Source: Microlunatus flavus (GTDB lineage: Bacteria; Actinomycetota; Actinomycetes; Propionibacteriales; Propionibacteriaceae). From it: DNA of 64,000 bases. A program made the translations under genes and the position numbers. The DNA is taken from NCBI RefSeq assembly GCF_900110855.1, contig NZ_FOFA01000010.1, forward strand, positions 1-64,000, in the 5' to 3' direction. Within the stretch, counting starts at the first letter, position 1; each line of letters starts with the position of its first letter. This document shows positions 33,620 through 42,795 of this stretch, in pieces. The notes beneath the pieces are model-generated. The model had not been told where the DNA came from, did not search any database, and saw nothing but the letters and a program-made list of their open reading frames with translations.

Positions 33620-36163
33620 TCAGAGCTTCTCGAGCGGCGCGAACTTGAGCGCCAGCCGCTTGACCCCGCTCGAGCCGAAGTCGACGTCGGCCTTGACGTC
33701 GTCGCCGCTGCCCGACGTGCTGAGCACCTTGCCCATCCCGAAGGTCGCGTGCAGCACCCGGTCCCCCGCCTCGACGACCGGGATCACCCGGACCTTCGGC
33801 TTGGGCGACGCGTACGCCGTCCGGTCGCGCCAGGCCCCGTCGTCGCGCCGGGCCGCCGTCGCCGACGTGTTGCGCCAGCTCGTCACCGCCCGCTCCGTGC
33901 GGCGCCAGTGCACGAGGTGGCCGGGGATCTCGTCGAGGAACCGGCTCGGCGGGTTGTGCTGCGGGCTCCCCCACGCCGCCCGCGTGATCGCGCGCGAGAC
34001 GTAGAGCCGCTTGCGGGCGCGGGTGATGCCGACGTACGCCAGCCGGCGCTCCTCGGCCTGCTCGTCCGCGTCCTGGAGGGCCCGCTGGTGCGGGAACACG
34101 CCCTCCTCCAGCCCGGTCAGGAACACCTGGTCGAACTCCAGGCCCTTGGCCGTGTGGAGCGTCATCAGGGTCACGACGCCCTGGCTGCGGCCGCCGTCGT
34201 CGGAGGGGATCTGGTCGCTGTCGGCGACGAGCGCGACCCGCTCCAGGAAGGCCCCGAGCGAGGCGTCCGGCTCGGCCGCGCCGGCGGCGAGGTCGGCCTC
34301 GGGGTCGAGGACCTCGGTGTCCTCGGCCGGGACCGCGTCCGACGCCTCGGTCGTCTCGCCCGGCGCCGGCGGGAGCCCGGCGAGCTCCGCGGCCTCCAGC
34401 GCCTCCAGCTCGTCGAGCTCGCCCGCGGCGAGCGCGGCCACGCCGTCGACGAACTCGCGGGCGACGTTCACCAGCTCGACGAGGTTCTCCAGCCGGCTCT
34501 GGTCCTGCGGGTCGGGCGAGTCCTGCAGGGCCGCGAGCAGCCCGGAGTGCTCGAGCACGCTGGTCAGCACCTGGTCCGCGGGCGCACCCTCGGCCACCAT
34601 CGCCTCGTGCTGGTCGAGGAAGCTGGCGAAGGCCCGGATATGGTTGGCCGAGCGCGTCGCCAGGCCGGGCACGTCTTCCACACGCCGCAGCGCCTCGCCG
34701 AAGCTGATGCGCTCGCGCGCCGCCAGCTCCGACACGGCCCCCTCGGCCCGGTCGCCGATGCCGCGCTTGGGCACGTTGAGGATCCGGCGCACGGAGACGT
34801 CGTCGCTGCGGTTGCTGATCGCGCGGAGGTAGGCGATCGCGTCGCGCACCTCGCGGCGCTCGTAGAAGCGCGTGCCGCCGACGACCTTGTAGGCCAGGCC
34901 GGAGCGGATGAACACCTCCTCGAACGTCCGCGACTGCGCGTTCGTGCGGTAGAAGACGGCCGCGTCGCCGAGCCGGGCCTCTCCCGCGTCACGCAGCCGC
35001 GCGACCTCCCCGGCCACGAACTGCGCCTCGTCGTGCTCGGTGTCGGCGACGTAGCCCTCGATGAGGGCGCCGTCGCCGGAGTCGGACCACAGGTTCTTGG
35101 GCTTGCGCCCCGAGTTGAGCCGGATGACCGCGTTCGCCGCGGAGAGGATCGTCTGCGTCGAGCGGTAGTTCTGCTCGAGCATGATCACCGACGCGCCCGG
35201 GAAGTCGGTCTCGAAGTCGTTGATGTTGCGGATCGTGGCGCCGCGGAAGGCGTAGATCGACTGGTCGGAGTCACCGACCACCATCAGCTCGGGCGGCTCG
35301 ATCGCCAGCCCGTCGGCCCCGCCGGCCGCAGCGGGGTCGTCGGGGTCGTCCTCGCCGCAGAGCTCGCGCACGAGGACGTACTGCGCGTGGTTGGTGTCCT
35401 GGTACTCGTCGACGAGCACGTGCCGGAACCGTCGCCGCAGCGTCTCCCGGAGGTCGGGGAAGGCCTGGATCAGGTGCACCGTCGTCATGATCAGGTCGTC
35501 GAAGTCGAGCGCGTTCGCCGCGGTCAGGCGCCGCTGGTACTCCGCGTACGCGCTCGCGTGGATGATGTCGAGCGGTGTCTCGGCCCGGCTCGTCGCCGTC
35601 TCGTGGTCGACGAGCTCGTTCTTGTTGTTCGAGACCCAGGTCATGATCGCCCGGACCGGGAACTGCTTGGCGTCCAGGTCGAGGTCGTTGGCGACGAGCT
35701 GCATGAGCCGCTTGCTGTCGGCGTCGTCGTAGATGGAGAAGGTCCGTGAGATCCCGAACCGTCCGATCTCGGAGCGCAGGATCCGGACGCAGGCGGAGTG
35801 GAACGTCGAGACCCACATCAGCTTGGCCCGGTTGCCCACCAGGTCCATGACCCGCCCGCGCATCTCCGCCGCGGCCTTGTTGGTGAACGTGATGGCCAGG
35901 ACCGAGCCGGGGTGCGCCCGCCGCTCCCCCACGAGGTAGGCGATCCGCCGGGTCAGCACCCGCGTCTTGCCCGACCCCGCCCCCGCGACGACCAGCACCG
36001 GGCCGCCCTCGTGCAGGACCGCCTGGCGCTGCGGGGGGTTGAGGCCCGCGAGCAGCTCGTCCGCACCCGGTCGGTGCCGCGCCGACGGCGCCTGCCCGCT
36101 GCCGGCGAACGCCTTGGCCCCGTCCTTCACGAGGGCGGACCGGACGGCGGAGGGAGTGCTCAT
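33620..36163 (-). CDS. pcrA: ATP-dependent DNA helicase PcrA/UvrD
   Basis: The 847-residue protein is an SF1A 3'-5' helicase for nucleotide excision repair, replication restart and RecA filament control. Motif I is VAGAGSGKTRVLTRRIAYL, then ITFTNKAAAEMRGR, motif II LVDEYQDTNHAQY, VVGDSDQSIYAFRGA, motif IV LEQNYRSTQTIL, and TLMTLHTAKGLEFDQVFLTGLEEGVFPHQRAL. The C-terminal GDRVLHATFGMGKVLSTSG module is the PcrA Tudor-like RNA-polymerase contact. An acidic insertion, around residues 580-640, contains ETTEASDAVPAEDTEVLDPEADL. It starts at ATG 36163, divergent from the PLD gene. Confidence 0.97.
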   Translation of the reverse strand: MSTPSAVRSALVKDGAKAFAGSGQAPSARHRPGADELLAGLNPPQRQAVLHEGGPVLVVAGAGSGKTRVLTRRIAYLVGERRAHPGSVLAITFTNKAAAEMRGRVMDLVGNRAKLMWVSTFHSACVRILRSEIGRFGISRTFSIYDDADSKRLMQLVANDLDLDAKQFPVRAIMTWVSNNKNELVDHETATSRAETPLDIIHASAYAEYQRRLTAANALDFDDLIMTTVHLIQAFPDLRETLRRRFRHVLVDEYQDTNHAQYVLVRELCGEDDPDDPAAAGGADGLAIEPPELMVVGDSDQSIYAFRGATIRNINDFETDFPGASVIMLEQNYRSTQTILSAANAVIRLNSGRKPKNLWSDSGDGALIEGYVADTEHDEAQFVAGEVARLRDAGEARLGDAAVFYRTNAQSRTFEEVFIRSGLAYKVVGGTRFYERREVRDAIAYLRAISNRSDDVSVRRILNVPKRGIGDRAEGAVSELAARERISFGEALRRVEDVPGLATRSANHIRAFASFLDQHEAMVAEGAPADQVLTSVLEHSGLLAALQDSPDPQDQSRLENLVELVNVAREFVDGVAALAAGELDELEALEAAELAGLPPAPGETTEASDAVPAEDTEVLDPEADLAAGAAEPDASLGAFLERVALVADSDQIPSDDGGRSQGVVTLMTLHTAKGLEFDQVFLTGLEEGVFPHQRALQDADEQAEERRLAYVGITRARKRLYVSRAITRAAWGSPQHNPPSRFLDEIPGHLVHWRRTERAVTSWRNTSATAARRDDGAWRDRTAYASPKPKVRVIPVVEAGDRVLHATFGMGKVLSTSGSGDDVKADVDFGSSGVKRLALKFAPLEKL

Positions 36164-36222
36164 GACGGGACAACCCTAGACGTGAGCCCCGACGAAAGTC
36201 GCACGCTGCGTACCCTGAAGCC

Positions 36223-37455
36223 ATGCGGTTCCGACGTACCACGGTGGGTTCCGTGGTGCGTCGCGTGGCGCTCGGCGTCGCGGCGGTGCAGGGCGCGACG
36301 ATGCTCACGCTCGTCGCCATCGACCAGTACCGCAAGCGCGGCCGCCCGCCCGTCCACTTCCCCCGCGTGCCACCGCGCTCGGTGACCGCGGGCAGCTCCG
36401 AGGTCACCCTCTACACCTACGGGGAGGACCTCTACCGCGACATGCTCGACGCCATCGGGCAGGCGCGCTCGCGGGTGTTCTTCGAGTCCTTCATCTGGAA
36501 GGGCGACACCGTCGGCCAGGCCTTCAAGGACGCCCTCGTCGCGGCCGCCGACCGTGGGGTCAAGGTCTACGTGGCGTACGACCACTTCGCCAACCTCGTC
36601 GTGCGCCCCAGCTTCTACAAGCTGCCCAGCAACGTCGCGGTCCGCCGCCACCCGCTCATCGCCTCGCCGTTCCGGCCGCTGCGCAACTCGGGCCGCGACC
36701 ACCGCAAGATCCTCGTGGTCGACGACGCCGTCGGGTTCGTCGGCGGCTACAACGTCGGCAGCCTCTACGCCACCGACTGGCGCGACACCCACGCCCGCCT
36801 GACCGGCGACGCCGTGTGGGAGCTGCAGAACGCCTTCATCGACTACTGGAACCTGTACGCCTCCCGGCGCCGCGCGTCGCTGCCGGACCTGGGCGGGCAC
36901 AGCTGGCACGCCGACCTGCGGGTGCACCGCAACGTCCCGCGCAACCTCGTCTACCCCATCCGCGCGATGTACCTCGAGGCGTTCGACCGGGCGTCGCACC
37001 ACATCTACCTGACCCACGCCTACCTGATCCCCGACGCCGACATGGTCCGGGCGCTCGTCCGGGCCGCCCGCCGCGGCGTCGACGTGCGGATCATCGTGCC
37101 GGCCGAGTCGAACCACATCGTGGCCGACTGGGTCTCGCGCGGCTTCTACGGCGTCCTGCTGCGCGGCGGCGTCCGGCTGTTCCTGTACCAGAACGCGATG
37201 GTGCACGCGAAGACCGCGACCGTCGACGGCCAGTGGTCGACCATCGGCACGGCGAACCTCGACCGGCTGAGCCTGCACGGCAACTACGAGATCAACGCCG
37301 AGATCTACAACGAGGCCGTCGCCCGCCAGATGGAGACGATCTTCGAGGTCGACTCCAGCAACACCGTCGAGCTCACCTGGGAGGTCTGGCGCGCCCGCCA
37401 CCCGCTCGCCAAGGTGAGCGAGGCGGTGCTTTCGCCGTTCCGGCCCCTCCTGTAG
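36223..37455 (+). CDS. Phospholipase D-like (cardiolipin synthase-type) protein
   Basis: The 410-residue protein has two HKD motifs, DHRKILVVDDAVGFVGGYNVGS (H160) and VHAKTATVDGQWSTIGTANLDRLS (H328), both with the HxK-x4-D pattern. One N-terminal hydrophobic segment, ALGVAAVQGATMLTLVAI, is followed by a catalytic domain with no further membrane helices. Probably it condenses phosphatidyl donors into cardiolipin or a related phospholipid at the inner membrane face, but phospholipase activity is also possible. ATG 36223 is the first start after the divergent pcrA promoter. Confidence 0.88.
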   Translation: MRFRRTTVGSVVRRVALGVAAVQGATMLTLVAIDQYRKRGRPPVHFPRVPPRSVTAGSSEVTLYTYGEDLYRDMLDAIGQARSRVFFESFIWKGDTVGQAFKDALVAAADRGVKVYVAYDHFANLVVRPSFYKLPSNVAVRRHPLIASPFRPLRNSGRDHRKILVVDDAVGFVGGYNVGSLYATDWRDTHARLTGDAVWELQNAFIDYWNLYASRRRASLPDLGGHSWHADLRVHRNVPRNLVYPIRAMYLEAFDRASHHIYLTHAYLIPDADMVRALVRAARRGVDVRIIVPAESNHIVADWVSRGFYGVLLRGGVRLFLYQNAMVHAKTATVDGQWSTIGTANLDRLSLHGNYEINAEIYNEAVARQMETIFEVDSSNTVELTWEVWRARHPLAKVSEAVLSPFRPLL

Positions 37456-37480
37456 CCGGAGGTTGGTGACCCAGACCCGA

Positions 37481-37539
37481 CGAACCGCTGACTCCCGACA
37501 GCCGATCGGGCCCGGACGCCGTCGTCTCTCAGCGGTTCG
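37481..37539. repeat. Convergent-gene palindrome, family copy 2
   Basis: The left arm CGAACCGCTGACTCCCGAC (37481-37499) is identical to copy 1. The right arm ends CAGCGGTTCG (37530-37539) but its inner half has diverged, so about 11 outer pairs remain perfect. It lies between the PLD and Rrf2 stops and is probably a terminator. Confidence 0.7.
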
Positions 37540-37554
37540 CCGGGGGGGGTGCGG

Positions 37555-38001
37555 TCAGCTCCAGGCGGCCGGGTTCGCGACCAGGTCGACGACCATGGCC
37601 GGCATCTCGCGTCCGGCGACATGGGCGAGGGACACGCCCTCGAGGATCTGGCGCTCAGAGGCGCGCAGCGCGATCCAGACCTGCTGGAGCGACTCGGCCG
37701 CCCCGGTGTACTCGAGGTTCTCCGGCCGGCTGCCACGGACGTTCGCGAGCTCGCCGTCGAGGGCGCGGATCACGTCCGCGATGCTGATGGCGTCGGCCGG
37801 GCGGGCGAGCCGGTAGCCGCCCTCGGGCCCGCGCTGGCTCCGCAGCAGCCCGTCGCGGCGGAGCTCGCCGAGGATGCTCTCCAGGTACTTGTTCGGGATG
37901 TGCTGCGCGGCCGAGAGCTGGTCCACGGTGCGCGGCGCGTCGGCGGCGGCGAGCTCGCTGAGGGCACGCAACGCGTAGTCGACACGGGCGGAGAGCCTCA
38001 C
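37555..38001 (-). CDS. Rrf2-family transcriptional regulator without cysteines
   Basis: The 148-residue protein has a winged helix-turn-helix: RLSARVDYALRALSELA, TVDQLSAAQHIPNKYLESILGELRRDGLLRSQRGPEGGYRLAR. The C-terminal dimerisation helix contains ASERQILEGVSLAHV. Fe-S-sensing Rrf2 proteins (IscR, NsrR) use cysteines after the wing; this protein has none at all, so it cannot hold a cysteine-ligated cluster. It must respond to another signal or partner, as CymR does. GTG 38001 was chosen because VRLSARVDYAL aligns with the family start. Its target genes are unknown. Confidence 0.85.
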   Translation of the reverse strand: MRLSARVDYALRALSELAAADAPRTVDQLSAAQHIPNKYLESILGELRRDGLLRSQRGPEGGYRLARPADAISIADVIRALDGELANVRGSRPENLEYTGAAESLQQVWIALRASERQILEGVSLAHVAGREMPAMVVDLVANPAAWS

Positions 38002-38107
38002 GGGCGCACCTGGCAGGGACACGGACGGCTCGGCACGGCACCCATCCTCTCGCGGGCCGTCAACCCGCGCGCCCGCCCCGGCCCAGGGCCTCGACGCCAG
38101 CAGCACC

Positions 38108-38449
38108 TCACCACAGGACCGCCACGGCGGCGTCGGCCAGCACGAGCAGCGTGATGAGGCGCAGCAGGCCCCGCGGGATGGAGAAGAAGCGCCGGTTGAG
38201 CACGACCAGCAGCGTCACGAAGGCCGACATGAGGGTCTTGACCACCATCGCGGCAAGCGAGAGGCGGACGTCGAAGGTGTCGGCGAGGACCCACAGGGCC
38301 ACACCGCTCACCAGCGCGACCCAGGCGCCGTGCAGCATGGCGGCGTTGATCTCGGGCTCGGCGCTGCGCAGCTGGACGAGCGCCCCTCCGAGGAGCGCGG
38401 CGAAGGCCACCAGGTGGAGCAGCACCAGCAGGTGGTGCACCACGTCCAT
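38108..38449 (-). CDS. Small four-helix membrane protein
   Basis: The 113-residue protein is almost entirely hydrophobic. Helices lie at about 5-27 (HLLVLLHLVAFAALLGGALVQL), 38-58, 64-84 and 92-112, with MDVVHHLLVLLHLVAF at the start. Histidines near the first helix recall small haem- or quinone-associated membrane proteins, but no family is certain. It lies 106 bp upstream of the Rrf2 gene on the same strand. Function is unknown. Confidence 0.75.
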   Translation of the reverse strand: MDVVHHLLVLLHLVAFAALLGGALVQLRSAEPEINAAMLHGAWVALVSGVALWVLADTFDVRLSLAAMVVKTLMSAFVTLLVVLNRRFFSIPRGLLRLITLLVLADAAVAVLW

Positions 38450-38614
38450 GGGCGCGACCCTACGGGAAAGACCTGATCTCCCCTGGTTCCGACGCGGACG
38501 CGCCCCTCAGCACACCGCTGCACGGGGGTCGAGGCACTAACGTTGATCTGCGATAACCGCGCCCGAACGGCAGACGCCGACCCCACCGGGCGCCCCACCA
38601 GCAAGGAGAACCAC

Positions 38615-38881
38615 ATGCTCGGCTTCATCATCACCCTCATCGTCGTCGGCCTCATCGCCGGCGCCCTGGCCCGGCTCATCGTCCCCGGCCGCCAGAACAT
38701 CTCGATCCCGATGACCATCCTGCTCGGGATCATCGGGTCGTTCGTCGGTGGCTTCCTGGCCAACCTGATCTTCCACGGCCGCATCGCCCTGGACACGTCC
38801 GGCATCATCGGCTCGGTCATCGGCGCGATCATCGTGCTGCTCATCTACGTCCGCGTGCGCGCTCGCGGCGCTCGCGCCTGA
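38615..38881 (+). CDS. GlsB/YeaQ/YmgE family stress-response membrane protein
   Basis: The 88-residue protein has three membrane helices: LGFIITLIVVGLIAGALARLI, MTILLGIIGSFVGGFLANLIF and IIGSVIGAIIVLLIYV. The glycine-rich GxxG helix pattern and the VPGRQNI loop are typical of the transglycosylase-associated GlsB/YeaQ family, often induced by stress. ATG 38615 is preceded by AAGGAGAACCAC, an excellent ribosome-binding site. Confidence 0.92.
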   Translation: MLGFIITLIVVGLIAGALARLIVPGRQNISIPMTILLGIIGSFVGGFLANLIFHGRIALDTSGIIGSVIGAIIVLLIYVRVRARGARA

Positions 38882-39007
38882 CGCTCGTCCGCAGCACACG
38901 ACCCCGGCTGGTCCTCGGACCGGCCGGGGTTCTGCTTTCTCCCGCTCGCACCGCATCCGGTGCTCGCTCCGCCGCGCTCGCGCGCTGATCTCGCGGTAGC
39001 GCCCCCA

Positions 39008-39066
39008 CGAAACGCTGACTCCCGACCTCCGGAACGTCGATCCGGGTGCCGGGAGCCAGCGTTTCG
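39008..39066. repeat. Convergent-gene palindrome, family copy 3
   Basis: The left arm is CGAAACGCTGACTCCCGAC (39008-39026), the right arm GCCGGGAGCCAGCGTTTCG (39048-39066). Compared with copy 1, a C-G pair has become A-T in both arms, keeping the stem. It lies between GlsB and the response regulator, which converge. Confidence 0.75.
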
Positions 39067-39086
39067 CCAGGTGAGGCCGGCGGGCC

Positions 39087-39815
39087 TCAGACCAAACGGC
39101 GGTCGGTGGCCCAGCGGGTGAGCTGGTGGCGGTTGGAGAGCTGGAGCTTGCGCAGCACGCTGCTGACGTGGGTCTCAACGGTCTTGATCGAGATGAACAG
39201 CTCCTTGGCCACCTCCTTGTACGCGTAGCCGCGCGCGATGAGGCGCATCACCTCGCGCTCGCGGACCGACAGCCGGTCGAGGTCCTCGTCGACGCTCGCC
39301 ACGTCGATGGCGCCGGAGAAGGCGTCGAGGACGAAGCCGGCGAGCCGCGGGGAGAAGACCGCGTCGCCCTCCGCCACGCGGCGGACCGCGTCGACGAGCT
39401 CGGGCCCGCTGATCGACTTGGTGACGTAGCCGCGCGCGCCGCCCCGGATGACCCCGATGACGTCCTCGGCCGCGTCGGAGACCGACAGCGCCAGGAAGCG
39501 CTGCTCCGGCTCGCGCTCGTGGACGCGGCGCAGCACCTCCACGCCGCCGCCGCCCGGGAGGTGGACGTCCAGGAGCACGACGTCCGGGCGCTGCTCGAGC
39601 ACGACCCGGACGGCCCGGTCGACGTCCTCCGCCTCGCCGACCACGGCGAGCGACCGGCCGATCTCGGCCTTGACCCCCGTGCGGAACATCGCGTGGTCGT
39701 CGACGACCACCACGCGCAGCGGGTGGGTCGCCGGTTCGGCGGGGCCGGCGGGCGACGCGGCGGGCGCGGCGCCCAGACGGTCGGGCTGCGGGCTCGCCGG
39801 CGAGGCGGTCGTCAT
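39087..39815 (-). CDS. NarL/LuxR-type response regulator
   Basis: The protein has 242 residues, including an N-terminal tail of about 30 residues rich in Ala and Pro. The receiver domain contains VVVDDHAMFRTGVKAEI, the phospho-acceptor D83 in VVLLDVHLPGGGG, and ARGYVTKSI with the conserved lysine. The C-terminal LuxR helix-turn-helix has LSVREREVMRLIARGYAYKEVAKELFISIKTVETHVSSVLRKL. Its start overlaps the stop of the histidine kinase gene as ATGA, so the two form a pair. The PspC genes next door are likely targets or sensors, as in envelope-stress systems. Confidence 0.95.
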   Translation of the reverse strand: MTTASPASPQPDRLGAAPAASPAGPAEPATHPLRVVVVDDHAMFRTGVKAEIGRSLAVVGEAEDVDRAVRVVLEQRPDVVLLDVHLPGGGGVEVLRRVHEREPEQRFLALSVSDAAEDVIGVIRGGARGYVTKSISGPELVDAVRRVAEGDAVFSPRLAGFVLDAFSGAIDVASVDEDLDRLSVREREVMRLIARGYAYKEVAKELFISIKTVETHVSSVLRKLQLSNRHQLTRWATDRRLV

Positions 39816-41221
39816 CGGGTGACCTCCAAACGTACCTCGGTGCCGTCCCCGGGCTGGGAACGGATGCTGGCCCGGCCACCGTGCCGGTCCATGCGGTTCA
39901 GGATGCTGCCGCGGACGCCGTGGCGGTCGTCGGCGACGGAGTCGACGTCGAAGCCCCGGCCGCGGTCACGGACGAAGACCTCCACGAGCGTGTCGGTCAC
40001 CTCCGCGTACACGTCGATCTTGTCGGCGCCGGAGTGCTTGGCGGCGTTGACCATGGCCTCGCGCGCGGCCCGCACGAGCGCCTGCACGGCGTCGGAGGTG
40101 TCGCAGTCGCCGACGACGACGAGCTCGACGGGGATGCCGCGCTCGTCCTCGACCTCCGCCGCGGCCGCGACGAGGGCGGCCTTGAGGCTCGCCTCGGGCA
40201 CGTCGTCGGCGTAGAGCCAGCCGCGCAGCTCCCGCTCCTGGCGGCGGGCGAGCTGCGCGACCGCGCGCGGGTCGTCGGACTGCTTCTGGATCATCGCCAG
40301 GGTCTGCAGCACGGAGTCGTGCAGGTGGGCGGCCATGTCGGCGCGGGCGTCGGCACGGACCTTCTCGGCGCGGGCCTCGTTGAGCGCCGTCCTCGAACGG
40401 TGCAGCCACGGGGCGATGACGACGGCGATGCCGGCCAGGGCCAGCAGCGTCATGGCCAGGACCTGCGGCAGCTGCGCGAACGCGTTGTACTGGGCCACGA
40501 CCAGGCCGAACGACGCGCCGACGAGGCCGAGCCCGACGATCACCCGCACCAGCGCGGGCCAGCCGCCGCGCGCCACGAAGGGCGCCAGCCAGACCCGGCC
40601 GCCGGCCTCGGCGCGCCAGCGCTGCTGCGCCGACGAGTCCGCCTGCCGCCAGACCAGCGCCGCCCCCACGCAGGCGAACGCGACCGGCCAGAAGAGCCGC
40701 TGCGAGACCCCGAGCCCGCTGGTCTGCACCAGCCACAGCAGCCCGGTGCCCAGCGCGGCGAGCGCCAGGACGGCGCCCCAGTCCACGGAACGTCGGCGTG
40801 GCCGGCCGTCCGTCCGCATGCCCGTCCGGGTCGCGGCCTCGAGCCCCGGGGCGTCGACGGTGCTGGCCGCAGGCATCAGCAGCCACAGGGCCCCGTACGC
40901 CAGCACACCGAACAGCTGGGCGATCGCCAGCCCGACGAAGACGATGCGGACCACGAGCACGGGCCAGCCGAAGTACTGCGCGAGCCCGGTGCAGACGCCG
41001 CCGAGCACGGCGCCCTCGCTGACCCGTACGGCGCGCCGGCGCGGTTCGACGGCGGGGGCGCCCGCGGCGCCGGGGCCGCCGGTGGGCGCAGCGGCGGGGA
41101 GCGGCAGGCGCGGGGAGCCGCCCGCGTCGGCGGGCCGGGCCGGGGCGCCCGGGCCGGGGGCCGGACGGGCGACGTCGGCACCGGCGGCCTGCGGGGGTCG
41201 GCCGGGCTCGAGTGTGGTCAT
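39812..41221 (-). CDS. PspC-domain sensor histidine kinase (DesK type)
   Basis: The protein has 469 residues. A Pro/Ala-rich start of about 70 residues precedes a PspC domain with AVLGGVCTGLAQYFGWPVLVVRIVFVGLAIAQLFGVLAYGALWLLMP. Further helices follow. The HisKA_3 region HLHDSVLQTLAMIQKQ carries H301, and the ATPase domain shows VRAAREAMVNAAKHSGA and VRDRGRGFDVDSV. An N-terminal PspC fused to the kinase suggests direct sensing of membrane stress. ATG 41221 has CTGGAG upstream and lies in a 14-bp palindrome GTGGTCATGACCAC, probably coincidence. The gene is divergent from the next PspC gene. Confidence 0.93.
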   Translation of the reverse strand: MTTLEPGRPPQAAGADVARPAPGPGAPARPADAGGSPRLPLPAAAPTGGPGAAGAPAVEPRRRAVRVSEGAVLGGVCTGLAQYFGWPVLVVRIVFVGLAIAQLFGVLAYGALWLLMPAASTVDAPGLEAATRTGMRTDGRPRRRSVDWGAVLALAALGTGLLWLVQTSGLGVSQRLFWPVAFACVGAALVWRQADSSAQQRWRAEAGGRVWLAPFVARGGWPALVRVIVGLGLVGASFGLVVAQYNAFAQLPQVLAMTLLALAGIAVVIAPWLHRSRTALNEARAEKVRADARADMAAHLHDSVLQTLAMIQKQSDDPRAVAQLARRQERELRGWLYADDVPEASLKAALVAAAAEVEDERGIPVELVVVGDCDTSDAVQALVRAAREAMVNAAKHSGADKIDVYAEVTDTLVEVFVRDRGRGFDVDSVADDRHGVRGSILNRMDRHGGRASIRSQPGDGTEVRLEVTR

Positions 41222-41394
41222 GACCACTCCAGGGTCCCACCCCGGCGCAGGCGCAGCCAGCAGGGACGTCCCCGAGCGGTCCCGGACCTCGACCCGGAGC
41301 AGGGCGCGCACCCGGCGTCCCCGGGTCGGGTCTGCGGGACGGACGGGGGTCGTCCCCGATGCCCTCGGAACCTCCCGACCGTCACGATGGAGGC

Positions 41395-42795
41395 ATGTCC
41401 TCCCCCTGGGTCTTCCAGCGCGCCGCCGACGACGCCAAGCTCGGCGGCGTCTGCGCCGGCCTCGCCGGTCGCTGGGGCGTCGACCCCGTGCTCGTCCGGG
41501 TGGCCGCCGTCCTGCTCGCGCTGACCGGGGGGATCGGCGTCATCCTCTACCTCGCCGGCTGGCTCCTGCTGCCCGTGGCCGGCACCGACCGGGCCGCCGT
41601 CGACGACCTGCTCGGCGGCGCCGCCGCCCGCTGGCCCCGCGAGCTGTGGATCACCCTCGTCGTGCTCGCCTGCATCGTGTCGTTCGCCGTCTTCGGCGCG
41701 GTCAGCCCCTTTGGGGTGGCACCCGCCCTGGTCCTCGCGGCGGTGTGGTGGTTCGGGTTCCGCCGGCCGCGCACCCGCCGCGCCCGTCAGCAGGCGTGGA
41801 CGGACCCGGGCGCCGGCCCGGCCGGACAGACGCCGCCGCCGCCGTACGCCATCGCTCCCCCGCCCACGTTCTCCGGCCCGCCGACCCCGTTCACCCAGGC
41901 CGCCACCGCCTGGCAGCAGCGCGTGGCCCAGGTCCGACTCGGCGTCTGGACGCCCGCCCCCGGGGAGGCGGGCGCCGCGACCTGGGACCCGATCCCCGGC
42001 ACCCGTCCCGCGGCAGCCCCCGCGCCGCAGCCCTACGCCCCCGCAGCACCGCCCTACCCCACGGTCGCCCCGGACCCCGAGGCGGCGGCCCGTGCGGCGT
42101 TCCTGGCCGAGCCGGACCCCGTCGGCCTCTACACCGAACCTGCGCCGGTCCCCCTCGTCCGTCCTGGCGCCAGCCTCGCCGCCCGGCGCCTGCGGCTCGT
42201 CACCGTCGTCGCCCTCGGCCTCACCTGGCTCGGCCTCGGGATCGCCGACGCGGCCGGCGCCGCCGTCAGCGCCGCCGTGTACGCCGCCGCCGGTCTGCTC
42301 GTCGTGGCCCTCGGACTGGTCGCCGCCACCCGCTTCGGCCGGGCCCGCGGGCTGCTCCCGGCCGGGCTCGCGCTCGCGCTCGCCTCGGTGGTCGCGTCCG
42401 GGCTGCTCGGCCCGTCGCTGGCCCGGCCGGCGCAGGAGGCCAGCCGGATGATGGCCCACCCCGTCAGCTACAGCACCGCCGCCGCCTTCCCCGCCGGCGG
42501 CGACCGCGTCGACGTCGGCAGCCTCGAGGTCGACCTCCGCGACCTGACCCTCGCCACGGACGCCACCTACCGCGCGCGGGTCGACACCGGCCGCATCACC
42601 GTGCGCACCCCGCCGGGGACCGGGGTGACCCTGCGCTTCCACACCGACACCGGGAGCGTCACCGCGTACGGTCAGCGGCTCGCTGACGGCGGCGAGACGT
42701 CCGCCGAGAGAGTGCTCGTGCCCGCGGCCGCCGGTCAGCACACCCTCACGCTCGACCTCGCCGTCGACACCGGCGCGATCGAGGTGGCCTCGTGA
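41395..42795 (+). CDS. PspC-domain membrane protein with C-terminal adhesin-like/DUF domain
   Basis: The protein has 466 residues. An N-terminal PspC module (RAADDAKLGGVCAGLAGRWGVDPVLVRVAAVLLALTGGIGVILYLAGWLLLPV) is followed by two helices, a long Pro/Ala linker (about 140-260) and four helices around 265-350. The C-terminal part of about 110 residues (DRVDVGSLEVDLRDLTLATDATYRARVDTGRITVRTPPGTG) reads as a beta-helix of the LiaF/DUF4097 kind. In LiaRS-type systems such proteins modulate the kinase, which fits its place beside the kinase gene. ATG 41395 is preceded by ATGGAGG. Confidence 0.88.
   Translation: MSSPWVFQRAADDAKLGGVCAGLAGRWGVDPVLVRVAAVLLALTGGIGVILYLAGWLLLPVAGTDRAAVDDLLGGAAARWPRELWITLVVLACIVSFAVFGAVSPFGVAPALVLAAVWWFGFRRPRTRRARQQAWTDPGAGPAGQTPPPPYAIAPPPTFSGPPTPFTQAATAWQQRVAQVRLGVWTPAPGEAGAATWDPIPGTRPAAAPAPQPYAPAAPPYPTVAPDPEAAARAAFLAEPDPVGLYTEPAPVPLVRPGASLAARRLRLVTVVALGLTWLGLGIADAAGAAVSAAVYAAAGLLVVALGLVAATRFGRARGLLPAGLALALASVVASGLLGPSLARPAQEASRMMAHPVSYSTAAAFPAGGDRVDVGSLEVDLRDLTLATDATYRARVDTGRITVRTPPGTGVTLRFHTDTGSVTAYGQRLADGGETSAERVLVPAAAGQHTLTLDLAVDTGAIEVAS

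Noticed and set aside
41213-41226. GTGGTCATGACCAC palindrome around the kinase start codon as an operator
   Set aside because: It is mostly built from the MTT codons and their upstream bases, and no second site is present. Coincidence is the simpler explanation.
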